Shown: positions 35,173 through 42,866 of the stretch, piece by piece | Position numbering within the stretch: the first letter of the stretch is position 1 | How the letters are laid out: each line of letters starts with the position of its first letter | From: an uncultured Acidaminococcus sp. | GTDB taxonomy: Bacteria > Bacillota > Negativicutes > Acidaminococcales > Acidaminococcaceae | Direction: 5' to 3' | DNA: 47,282 nucleotides | Assembly: GCA_900315205.1 (NCBI GenBank) | Contig: OMYF01000014.1 | Span: 1 to 47,282, forward strand | Program-made: the position numbers and the translations under genes | The notes under the pieces: model-generated | Database searches by the model: none | Told to the model about the DNA's origin: nothing | The model's input: the letters and a program-made list of their open reading frames with translations, nothing else

Positions 35173-35218
35173 AGAATCTCCGCAAATCAGATCGGGAGTG
35201 CTGATTTGCGGAGATTCT
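35173..35218. terminator. Perfect 18-bp inverted repeat
   Basis: AGAATCTCCGCAAATCAG (35173-35190) pairs perfectly with 35201-35218 around a 10-nt loop. GTCTGGG follows rightwards and TTCTTTAC leftwards, so there is no strong U-tract in the direction of the DUF819 gene. It still most likely ends that transcript. Confidence 0.6.
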
Positions 35219-35289
35219 GTCTGGGAAGAGAAAGCATTTAGTTATTCTATTAAACCAAATGACATTTGCTTATTTTACATCTAAAATAG

Positions 35290-35318
35290 TTGACGGAAAA
35301 CTCAAAAAAACATATACT
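35290..35318 (+). promoter_or_regulatory. Sigma-A promoter of the GntR gene
   Basis: TTGACG (35290-35295) and TATACT (35313-35318), with exact 17-nt spacing. Confidence 0.85.
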
Positions 35319-35349
35319 ATAAGAAGAAAGCAGATGTCTGAAGTGTCGG

Positions 35350-35360
35350 TTGTCATACCA
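35350..35360 (+). promoter_or_regulatory. FadR-type operator TNGTNNNACNA in the GntR leader
   Basis: TTGTCATACCA fits the FadR-subfamily consensus exactly. It lies between the predicted transcription start (about 35325) and the ribosome site (from 35365), where binding would block the regulator's own expression. Confidence 0.5.
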
Positions 35361-35379
35361 GAAAGGGGAGGTGAAACAA

Positions 35380-36075
35380 ATGAAGCGAATCAGTCGTGAC
35401 AGTACGACAAAACAGGTCGTAGATGTCTTTCAAAGCGATTTAAAAGCAGGACGCCTGAAAATTGGCGACAAGCTGCCCAGTGAAGTGGAACTGGCCAAGA
35501 TGCTTGGCATTGGACGATCGTCCCTGCGGGAAGCTTTGAGAGTCCTTTCTGTGTACGGTATCGTTGAAGCGCGTCACGGGGAGGGAACCTTCATTGTCGA
35601 TAACCGTGCAAAGAATTTCTTTGAAATGATCGGGTTTGAGTACAATCCGGAAACGATGGCGGAATTCATTAAATTCCGGGAAATCATTGAGGTCGGGAAT
35701 ATCGTTTCCATTTGCGGCAAGCTGAAAAAGGAACAGTTCGATGAACTGGAGGAGTATCTGAAAGTCTTTGAGGACAAGAAACCTCATCGTGTGGACGAGT
35801 ACATCCTGGCAGATATCCAGTTCCATTCCAAATTGATTTCTTACAGCAAAAACAAGATGCTCATCTATGTCAATGACATGATATCCGGATTCCGGTCAGA
35901 GCTTCTGAGCAAGATCTTTGAATACAGTGATGTCGTCGAGGACGCCCGCCGTGCTCACAGACATATCTTTGAAGCGCTCAGGAAAAATGATCTGAAGGAA
36001 TGCATCTCCGCAGTCATCAATCACATCGATACGACGCTGCACCACGTCGATGAGGAGTATCGGATTACGAGATAA
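35380..36075 (+). CDS. GntR/FadR-family transcriptional regulator
   Basis: A 231-residue regulator. The winged helix-turn-helix (residues 8-75) has LPSEVELAKMLGIGRSSLREALRVL and GIVEARHGEGTFI. The C-terminal FCD-type helical domain has DIQFHSKLI near 152-160 and a HRHIF histidine near 200, which in the family bind a metal and an organic acid ligand. I chose ATG 35380, behind GGGGAGGTG; a TTG ten codons earlier is not needed. It lies beside the DUF819 permease and converges on the glycyl-radical activase gene, so it could control either side. A matching operator in its leader suggests autoregulation. Confidence 0.88.
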   Translation: MKRISRDSTTKQVVDVFQSDLKAGRLKIGDKLPSEVELAKMLGIGRSSLREALRVLSVYGIVEARHGEGTFIVDNRAKNFFEMIGFEYNPETMAEFIKFREIIEVGNIVSICGKLKKEQFDELEEYLKVFEDKKPHRVDEYILADIQFHSKLISYSKNKMLIYVNDMISGFRSELLSKIFEYSDVVEDARRAHRHIFEALRKNDLKECISAVINHIDTTLHHVDEEYRITR

Positions 36076-36098
36076 CAGGAAAGGGCAATGTGTCGAAG

Positions 36099-36133
36099 GC
36101 CGGAAAATGGAGATTCCGGCTCTTTTTCTTTTT
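36099..36133 (+). terminator. Terminator of the GntR gene
   Basis: GCCGGAA (36099-36105) pairs with TTCCGGC (36114-36120), followed by TCTTTTTCTTTTT. Confidence 0.88.
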
Positions 36134-36192
36134 GTGGTGCAAAGTGGTCTTGGAGGTCTCAGCCGGAGCAGGAAGCATAAAAGCAAAGAAAT

Positions 36193-36221
36193 AAATCCCC
36201 GGATCAGTCCGCCGGGGATTT
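36193..36221 (-). terminator. Terminator of the glycyl-radical operon
   Basis: AAATCCCCGG (36193-36202) pairs with CCGGGGATTT (36212-36221). Read leftwards it is followed by ATTTCTTT. It lies 12 bp beyond the activase stop. Confidence 0.85.
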
Positions 36222-36232
36222 CAGGTATCTCT

Positions 36233-37192
36233 CTATTCTGCCTGCGGTTCCTTTTCGGTCGTCCCGGTGATGCAGTGGATGCCTCTTGCATTGAAATACT
36301 CTGCTATGGCACTGACATGTTTCTGGAAAGATCTACGGTTGAAACGCAGTCCTTCCATGGGGTAAGGAATCCCCAGAGACTCATATTTTTCCACACCAAG
36401 GCGCATATAGCTCAGGAGCTGCAGGACTGTGACCTGGTTATCCAGATCTTTCAGGATGAAATCGGCCGTGGCTTCGATATTCCCGTTGTCATCGTTGACG
36501 CCCGGGATGACGGGGATCCGCAGGATAAAGGGCTTTTTTTTCTGTGCGATACGGGTCAGATTGGTCAGGATCTTATCATTGCGGACCCCTGTGTACTGCT
36601 GGTGCACGTCCGGATCCATATGTTTGATATCCGAGATGATGACGTCCGTATAGGGAAGGACTTTTTCAATCTCTTCCCAGTCGGGATAAAAAGTCGATTC
36701 GCAGCATGTGGCGATCTGTTCGGCTTTGCAGGCACGGAAGAGGGCTGCCACAAAATCGCTCTGCAGCAGAGGTTCCCCTCCCGATACCGTGACGCCGCCG
36801 CCGGAACGCTCATAGTACCCGCGGTCCCTGCGGATTTCCTTCATGCATTCTTCTACTGTCATGGGGATGCCCCAGGGCTTGATGGCTTCGGAGGGGCATG
36901 CATCGGCACACTGCAGACAGCCCACACATTTCTGCCGATCCACAAGGGCGACCTTGCCGCGATAAAAGACCAGGGCATCATGCCTGCAGGCTTCTTCACA
37001 AAGGCCGCATTTTTTACGGGAAATACATTTGGACCGATAGATCCCGGGCTGGCGGATGCCCATGAGGCCTTCGGGATTGCTGCACCAGCGGCAGCGCAGC
37101 GGGCAGCCTTTCAGGAACAGTTCCGTCCGTACGCCCGGGCCGTCATTGATGGTAAAACGCTGGATGTTAAAGATAAGGCCTTTTTCTGACAT
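36233..37192 (-). CDS. Glycyl-radical enzyme activating protein (radical SAM)
   Basis: A 319-residue radical SAM activase that installs the glycyl radical on the enzyme encoded just upstream. The radical SAM motif is CPLRCRWC (Cys30, 34, 37). An insertion carries two ferredoxin-type clusters, CISRKKCGLCEEACRHDA and CVGCLQCADACP, as in activases of the dehydratase/lyase class and unlike the shorter PFL activase. SGGEPLLQ lies near 139, for AdoMet binding. AGGA is 6 nt before the ATG. It is separated from the enzyme gene by 92 bp containing a hairpin. It requires anaerobic conditions. Confidence 0.93.
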   Translation of the reverse strand: MSEKGLIFNIQRFTINDGPGVRTELFLKGCPLRCRWCSNPEGLMGIRQPGIYRSKCISRKKCGLCEEACRHDALVFYRGKVALVDRQKCVGCLQCADACPSEAIKPWGIPMTVEECMKEIRRDRGYYERSGGGVTVSGGEPLLQSDFVAALFRACKAEQIATCCESTFYPDWEEIEKVLPYTDVIISDIKHMDPDVHQQYTGVRNDKILTNLTRIAQKKKPFILRIPVIPGVNDDNGNIEATADFILKDLDNQVTVLQLLSYMRLGVEKYESLGIPYPMEGLRFNRRSFQKHVSAIAEYFNARGIHCITGTTEKEPQAE

Positions 37193-37235
37193 GGTTTGTC
37201 CTTTCTTTCCTGCGGACAGGGAGAATAATACGGCA

Positions 37236-37267
37236 GGCCACCTGAGGAATGATCACTCAAAGTGGCC
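37236..37267 (-). other. Intercistronic hairpin between radical enzyme and activase
   Basis: GGCCAC (37236-37241) pairs with GTGGCC (37262-37267), and TGAG/CTCA extends inwards. No U-tract follows. It may stabilise the enzyme message or lower activase synthesis. Confidence 0.5.
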
Positions 37268-37284
37268 CACTGGCATTCGTTCGG

Positions 37285-39762
37285 TTAGAAGTGGAGTTCC
37301 GTGCGCTGGATCAGGTCTTTCTGGAGAGGCTTGCCCAGTTCCACGAAGTAGGCGCTGTAGCCTGCCACTCTTACAAGCATGTCTTTATAGTTTTCAGGAT
37401 GCTTCTGGGCGGCGCGCATCGTGGCAGAGCTCATGATATTGAACTGCAGGTGCATGCCTCCCTTGTCGAGATATTCGTCGATAAAGCTCGTCAGATTGTT
37501 CCGGCCCTGCAGTCCTGATACAGCGTTCTCAGGAAACTTGAAGTTCATCAGCGTGCCGTTCGTGGCCAGACTGTGGTCGACCTTGCAGACAGAGTTGACA
37601 AGAGCCGTCGGCCCCTTGATATCATGGGACGCTGCATCCGTGTGGACAGGACCCATATTGTCGGAAATGGCCTCGGCTTTCTTTCTGCCATCGAGGGAAG
37701 CGTTCATGTAAAGTCCCATGCCGACGTTGGCATTGACTGAGTAGACCCCCGGACGGAATTCGCCGCCGCGGCTGTTTTTGCGGCCCGCGACATGGCTGCA
37801 GTAGCATTCAAAGACTTTCTTGAAGAGCTCATCGGCATAATCATCATCATTGCCGAAATGATGGACTTTGGAGCTGTTGACCAGACGGTACAGTTTTTCG
37901 TGGCCGACCCAGTTGTCCTTGACTGCCTGCAAAAGTTCTGCTCCGGTGACTTTCTTTTCCTCGAACATGAGCTGTTTGATCGTGCACAGGATATCCGTGC
38001 AGGTGCCCAGACCGCTTGCCTGCGGACCTGTCCCGTTGTAGACGGCACCGCCTTCACCCAGATCCCTGCCGCTTTCCACACAGGAGGGGAAGAAGGCGGA
38101 AGCATAGGGGAGCGGCTTCAGATAGCGGTGGGCCCGTTCCAGCGTGGTCAGGGTGCTGCAGATCTGATCGATCCAGTAGTCGAACTGCTTGTCGACGCTT
38201 GCCATGACTTCATCAAAAGTCCTGTAGGTCAAAAGACTGCCCGTATCGGGACCCAGTCTCTTGCCCTGCAGGGTGCATCCGCCGTTGATGACCATTTCGA
38301 GCATCTTGGGCGTATTGATGTAGGCGGCGTCATGCCAGCCGTATTCCTTGCCGGGGAGGGACAGTTCCACGCAGCCCACGACTGCATAGTCGCGCGCTTC
38401 TTCAAGGGAACAGCCCTTTCTCATCATGGCCGGGATGGCTGACTTGTCATTGAAGATCTTCGGGTGGCCGTAGCCGGCGCGGATGCATTCCGTGATTTTG
38501 GTCTTGATTTCACAGGGCATTTTGTCATGCATGCGTACAAGGAGCCAGGGTCTGTCCATGCGGGTATGGACGGAGGCTTCGAGGAGCATGAACGTCAAAT
38601 CATTGGTGCAGTCGTTGCCATCCTTGTCGACACCGCCGACAGTGAGGCATTCGCCGCCGAAATTGTGGCCGTTGCGCAGCGCTGTCGTGCCCCAGTCCTT
38701 GATCTTTGTGGGATTGTTGCTCCGCAGGTACATGACTTCCAGGAGTTCCTGAGCAAAATCTTTTGTGATGATGCCCTTGTCGATATCATGTCTGTAGAAT
38801 GGATAGAGCCACTGGTCCATACGGCCGTAGGATACGGAATGACCGTTGCTTTCTACTTTAAGGAGGCTCGTGGCTGTGACAAAGAGCTGCAGCGCCTGCC
38901 AGAAGGTTTTGGGTTTGCTCCTGGAGACCTGACGGCAGTTGAGGGAGATCGTTGCCAGTTCTTCTTTGCGGGCAGGATCGGTTTCCTGTTCACTCATCTC
39001 CATCGCCAGTCTGGAATAGCGCATGAGGTACTTCTGTGCGGCTTTGAGCATCATGAGGGAAGCTTCGTAAAAGTCCCGTTTTTCATCGTAATCAGGATCT
39101 TTTTTGGTAAGCTTGTCAAAAGCGGCCTGGACCTCTTTGATGATGCCCGGAAATCCGAGTTTCATGAGGCGCGGATAATCAATGACATAATGGCCGATGC
39201 CGGCGTAATGGTAGAGATTCGTCTGAAAGATCTTTTCTCCAAACTGCGAACCGATCCGCTGCGCTTCTTCCATACGGGCATCCGCATAGTCTGCGATAGT
39301 TTTTCCTTCCCACCAGCGGCAGAGCTCGATCAGTTCCCGGCGGTCCTCTTTATTCTTGAAAAAGTATTTATCGTGTTCACGCTGATCGAAAGGCGCATGC
39401 AGTGCTTCATCAATGATCCAGTTGACGGAAAATTCCGGATAGATCGGTGCTGCCTTGGGGTCTGCTGCGATCTCGCCGATGATGAGATCTTCGTCTGAAA
39501 TCTGGATATCCGCATGTTCCAGTACATTTTTGAATGCATAGGCACACTGCAGTTTGCGGGAGCAGTTCTCATGCTTCTGATAGGCTTCCGTCACGAGACG
39601 CAGCCGCTGCAGGTCGATGTAATACGGTTTTTCAAAGAACGCTTTCTGCATACGTTCCACCCGGGGATAGGGGGTCCAGCTTGCGTGGCCCACCTGATAG
39701 CCGACGCCGTAGCATTTATCGAACGGTTCCGTCCCGCAGGCTGTGGTGTGGATTTCATTCAT
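37285..39762 (-). CDS. Glycyl-radical enzyme, lyase/dehydratase class, substrate unassigned
   Basis: An 825-residue glycyl-radical enzyme. The thiyl cysteine and general base are C464 and E466 in VVGCVELSLPGKEYGWHDAAY, and the radical glycine is G801 in RVAGYSAYF. The Cys-x-Glu pair puts it among eliminating enzymes (glycerol or propanediol dehydratase, CutC, HypD, isethionate or DHPS lyases), not pyruvate formate-lyase. From memory, isethionate sulfite-lyase has C468, E470 and G805: the same 337-residue interval, longer than I recall for CutC or glycerol dehydratase. However, an ungapped shift puts His185 and Tyr674 at the sulfonate-binding arginine positions, so the substrate may differ. 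The ATG at 39762 follows AAGGGAGG by 8 nt. No microcompartment gene is near. Confidence 0.9.
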   Translation of the reverse strand: MNEIHTTACGTEPFDKCYGVGYQVGHASWTPYPRVERMQKAFFEKPYYIDLQRLRLVTEAYQKHENCSRKLQCAYAFKNVLEHADIQISDEDLIIGEIAADPKAAPIYPEFSVNWIIDEALHAPFDQREHDKYFFKNKEDRRELIELCRWWEGKTIADYADARMEEAQRIGSQFGEKIFQTNLYHYAGIGHYVIDYPRLMKLGFPGIIKEVQAAFDKLTKKDPDYDEKRDFYEASLMMLKAAQKYLMRYSRLAMEMSEQETDPARKEELATISLNCRQVSRSKPKTFWQALQLFVTATSLLKVESNGHSVSYGRMDQWLYPFYRHDIDKGIITKDFAQELLEVMYLRSNNPTKIKDWGTTALRNGHNFGGECLTVGGVDKDGNDCTNDLTFMLLEASVHTRMDRPWLLVRMHDKMPCEIKTKITECIRAGYGHPKIFNDKSAIPAMMRKGCSLEEARDYAVVGCVELSLPGKEYGWHDAAYINTPKMLEMVINGGCTLQGKRLGPDTGSLLTYRTFDEVMASVDKQFDYWIDQICSTLTTLERAHRYLKPLPYASAFFPSCVESGRDLGEGGAVYNGTGPQASGLGTCTDILCTIKQLMFEEKKVTGAELLQAVKDNWVGHEKLYRLVNSSKVHHFGNDDDYADELFKKVFECYCSHVAGRKNSRGGEFRPGVYSVNANVGMGLYMNASLDGRKKAEAISDNMGPVHTDAASHDIKGPTALVNSVCKVDHSLATNGTLMNFKFPENAVSGLQGRNNLTSFIDEYLDKGGMHLQFNIMSSATMRAAQKHPENYKDMLVRVAGYSAYFVELGKPLQKDLIQRTELHF

Positions 39763-39869
39763 GTTCTTTTCCTCCCTTGTTGAAGCATTCACGTTCCAGT
39801 CTTTCTTATGCTGCGACCAAAGTATCATATTTTCAGAGAAGTGTGAAATAGTTTAAGTCAATCGAATCC

Positions 39870-39880
39870 TATAATATAAT
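39870..39880 (+). promoter_or_regulatory. Overlapping -10 elements of the LysR gene
   Basis: Two overlapping TATAAT hexamers (39870-39875 and 39875-39880) lie in the 202-bp divergent region. The -35 is poor. On the other strand a TATGAT (39829-39824) could be the -10 of the radical enzyme operon, also without a good -35, as expected for activator-dependent promoters. Confidence 0.45.
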
Positions 39881-39964
39881 GTTATAAAAAGAAGGAATCA
39901 GGATCCGGACGGAGAAAAGAGTGGATGAGCGGACTGCGGACTGTGCCGCAAAGGAGGAAGGGCC

Positions 39965-40924
39965 TTGCAGCAGATCATTGAAGTGAAAACAATTCGTTAT
40001 ATGCTGGCCATCGAACGGGAAGGCGGATTCCAGAAAGCTGCGGAAGCTCTTTATATCAGTCAGCCGGCCCTTTCCCAGTATATCCGGCGGATCGAGGACA
40101 GCCTCGGGTTCCGTCTGTATGAACGCGACAAGGGGAGGTGTGTCCCCACCGAGGCAGGGAAGGTCCTTCTTTCCTGCGGCCGCAGCCTTTTGCGGGATTA
40201 TAATGCCATGCTCGAAAAAGTGAATGCTGCAGCGGGCATTACGGATGTCCACATCGGCTGGCCCACAGGGTATACGGTGCGTTTCTTCAATAAACTATTT
40301 TCTTATATGGCGGCTCATGAGCTGTCAAAAATAACGTATACGGAGGATGTGGCCGATCAGCTGCTCCTGCTCCTCCTTGAAGGAAAGCTGGACATGATCT
40401 TCGTTCCCGTCTACTATTCGCATCCCGATATCGAATATACGACGATACAGCATGAGGAATTCTATCTGACCGTACCCAGACAGCACGAAGCAAATGCGGT
40501 CCTTGAAGCGAATTCCCGGGACGGATATGTGGATCTGAGTCTTGTCCTCGACCAGCCCTTTATCATGATCGATGCCAGAGCCTATGAGGATTTTGTGGAG
40601 GGACTCTTCCGGGATTTCCCGCATGGTCCGAAAGTGCGGCTCACAGTCAAGGACTGGGGAAGGGCTTATCTGCTTTCAGAAGAAGGCGCGGGCCTTTCCA
40701 TCCTGCCTTACTGGTATGCCGAAAAGCCTGATAAGGACCTGGCCTTTTACCGCATCCGGAGTCCGCATCCCAATGCCCGTGTCTTTGCCTGTGCCAAGCT
40801 GAAGCGGACAGCCATGAGCCGGGGGATGCAGGCCGTGCTGGATTACATGCTGAAAAATTACGGGGATGAGCATGCTGGTGAACAGGTGGCTGAAGACGTC
40901 TTTAAGTCAGTTTTCAGATTTTAA
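39965..40924 (+). CDS. LysR-family transcriptional regulator
   Basis: A 319-residue LysR regulator. The N-terminal winged helix (residues 5-65) has FQKAAEALYISQPALSQYIRRIEDSLGFRLYER, followed by a periplasmic-binding-protein-like effector domain (about 92-300). The start is TTG at 39965 with AAGGAGG 7 nt upstream. It is divergent from the glycyl-radical enzyme and convergent with the CoA-transferase gene, the classic layout for an activator of the neighbouring catabolic operon. The co-inducer is unknown but is likely the substrate brought in by the TRAP system. The C-terminal 20 residues are an uncommon extension. Confidence 0.9.
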   Translation: MQQIIEVKTIRYMLAIEREGGFQKAAEALYISQPALSQYIRRIEDSLGFRLYERDKGRCVPTEAGKVLLSCGRSLLRDYNAMLEKVNAAAGITDVHIGWPTGYTVRFFNKLFSYMAAHELSKITYTEDVADQLLLLLLEGKLDMIFVPVYYSHPDIEYTTIQHEEFYLTVPRQHEANAVLEANSRDGYVDLSLVLDQPFIMIDARAYEDFVEGLFRDFPHGPKVRLTVKDWGRAYLLSEEGAGLSILPYWYAEKPDKDLAFYRIRSPHPNARVFACAKLKRTAMSRGMQAVLDYMLKNYGDEHAGEQVAEDVFKSVFRF

Positions 40925-40965
40925 AAGGCTCATTGTCCCGATACGGATGGATATAGAAGCAAAAG

Positions 40966-41017
40966 AAACGGCCATGGGGCCTGCCAGTCAGATCTGGCAG
41001 ATCACATGGCCGTTTTT
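40966..41017. terminator. Bidirectional terminator between lysR-type and CoA-transferase genes
   Basis: AAACGGCCATG (40966-40976) pairs with CATGGCCGTTT (41005-41015), and CTGCCAG/CTGGCAG forms a second stem inside. T residues follow on the right, and on the minus strand CTTTT follows. Confidence 0.9.
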
Positions 41018-41042
41018 CTATGGACGCGTTGGCATCAGGCGG

Positions 41043-42362
41043 TTATTTGAATGTGGCGTCAGCGTATGCTTTCAGCTCATCCCGGAAAGACGGGTGGGCG
41101 ACAGCAATCATGGCATAAGCCCGTTCTTTCAGCGTCAGGCCCGTCAGGTGGGCAATCCCGTATTCAGTGGCTACATTCTGGATCAGGCCGCGCGGTGCCG
41201 AAATCGTGCTGCCCGCGGGAATGGTGGCAAGGATATTGGAGCGAAGTTCACCTTTTTTGTCCCTGCGGGCCGATTCGATGCAGATGTAGCCGGCCCCTCC
41301 CGGTGAGAGAAAGGCACCTTCCAGGAAGTCGAGCTGGCCGCCCGTACCGGAAAGCTGGCGCGTTCCGGCGCTTTCGGCATTTTCCTGTCCCATCAGATCG
41401 AGCTGTACGCCGCCGTTGATGCTGATGAAATTAGAAATCTTTTCCATATTCCGCGGATTATGGATATAATCCACGTCAGCCGGGTAAAAGAGCTGCGGTT
41501 CTGCCTGCAGCCAGTCGTACAGCTCCTGAGAACCACTGACAAGATTCCAGGCAGAGAGTCCCGTGTTGATTTCTTTCTTTTTATTCGTCAGTTTGCCCGC
41601 CTTGTAAAGTGCCAGGAAAGCGTCGCTGATGGTACCGGTATGGCAGCCCAGGTCGGTCTTGTCGGATTTGGCGAGGAGTTCCGCAATGGTGAACGGAACC
41701 GTACCCACACCCAGGGAAAGCGTCGCCCCGTCAGGGATCTCGCGGACCACATTTTCAGCAATGCGGATATCCGCTTCAGATGGCTGCCGGTAGCTGTTTG
41801 TCGCCAGCGGCGCGTGTTCACCTTCCACAATGATGTCGGCCTCATCCAGGCTTATGCGGTGGGATCCATCCACACCCTGCAGGGTGGGCATATGCTCATT
41901 GATTTCAAAGATGACTGTCTTTGCTTTTTGCATGATGGTTTTCCAGCAGTAACTGGCAAGCCCCAGTCCACAGTACCCATCCGCATCAGGTTTTGAAACA
42001 GGGATGCAGGCTACGTCGACAGTCAGATATTCGCGGTACATCTGCGGCAGGAGACGGAGCAGCATGGGAGCGAAATGGATCCGCCCGGCCGTATGGTATT
42101 TCCGTTCTGCGGCGCCCAGGTGCCAGCTGTAATATTGAAAGCTTTTTTGTTCCGGGTCACATTCCACGACCTGGATGGCGGGCCGGTAGACAAGGCCGCC
42201 TCGGATCCTGACATTATGGAGTTCATCCCGGCGTGCGGCCAGGGCTTCATCCATCAGTTCGGGGAACCCGCTGCCAAAACCAAAATCGACCCAGTCTCCG
42301 TCTTTGATGACCCTGGCTGCCTCGGCGGGGGTTTTGAATTTGTTCCGGTATTTTTCTGTCAT
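41043..42362 (-). CDS. Acetyl-CoA hydrolase/CoA-transferase family protein lacking the catalytic Glu
   Basis: A 439-residue protein of the butyryl-CoA:acetate / 4-hydroxybutyrate CoA-transferase family. Conserved parts are present: GFGSGFP near residue 27, EINEHMP near 153, LSLGVGTVP near 216, NFISINGGVQLDLMGQENAESAG near 312, and the glycine loop GTGGQLDF near 340. Family members carry the thioester-forming glutamate in a DLGxHTEM motif. Here the motif reads DLGCHTGT, with Gly243 (codon GGT at 41636-41634) in place of Glu. CoA transfer by the usual glutamyl-CoA route should therefore fail. It may be a hydrolase, a binding protein or a changed enzyme. It lies between the radical enzyme and TRAP genes. 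Confidence 0.82.
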   Translation of the reverse strand: MTEKYRNKFKTPAEAARVIKDGDWVDFGFGSGFPELMDEALAARRDELHNVRIRGGLVYRPAIQVVECDPEQKSFQYYSWHLGAAERKYHTAGRIHFAPMLLRLLPQMYREYLTVDVACIPVSKPDADGYCGLGLASYCWKTIMQKAKTVIFEINEHMPTLQGVDGSHRISLDEADIIVEGEHAPLATNSYRQPSEADIRIAENVVREIPDGATLSLGVGTVPFTIAELLAKSDKTDLGCHTGTISDAFLALYKAGKLTNKKKEINTGLSAWNLVSGSQELYDWLQAEPQLFYPADVDYIHNPRNMEKISNFISINGGVQLDLMGQENAESAGTRQLSGTGGQLDFLEGAFLSPGGAGYICIESARRDKKGELRSNILATIPAGSTISAPRGLIQNVATEYGIAHLTGLTLKERAYAMIAVAHPSFRDELKAYADATFK

Positions 42363-42754
42363 AATAGACCTCCTTCAATGTGTGTTTGAACCGCTGCAGT
42401 GCGGTCCGGCTGTGGAAACAGACAGATTTTCTGCAGCACCCTGTTTTTTATTATATACTGGAAGAATTTTTATTTATAGCATTTATTCAAATAAATCATA
42501 TCATCAGACAACTTAATGAAAATATTTAAAAACAAAGAGTGAAATAATTTGTACAGACTAAAAAATAAATCGGGATAAAATAAATTAAATAAAAATGAAT
42601 ATAAGATGTAAGAAAATTATTGTATAGAAAAATACACTAATTGCATACTAATGACCGCAATTTAAGGACTTTTTAACAGAGATATATGAAAATAGAAGAA
42701 AAATAAATAAAAAGTGTTAAAGTAGTAAGAAAAAATATAAAAGTTAGAAAATTC
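42363..42754. other. AT-rich divergent intergenic region
   Basis: The 504-bp gap between the CoA-transferase gene and dctP is strikingly AT-rich from about 42440 to 42780, unlike the flanking genes. On the minus strand a TATAAT lies near 42455 and could serve the CoA-transferase gene; no good -35 is visible. No open frame here looks real. It is probably a regulatory region bound by an activator or by nucleoid proteins. Confidence 0.6.
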
Positions 42755-42783
42755 TTGACAATAAGACAAGAATAAGGTACCAT
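42755..42783 (+). promoter_or_regulatory. Promoter of the TRAP operon
   Basis: A perfect TTGACA (42755-42760), a 17-nt spacer and TACCAT (42778-42783, 4 of 6). The weak -10 suggests activation. A leader hairpin ACGTCTGA/TCGGACGT (42797-42804 with 42825-42832) follows, shortly before the ribosome site. Confidence 0.7.
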
Positions 42784-42866
42784 ACAAGCAGATAAGACGT
42801 CTGAGGAGCTTACTTAAATACAAGTCGGACGTACGTGGAAAGCAGCAAAACAAGGAGGGAAGTAAC

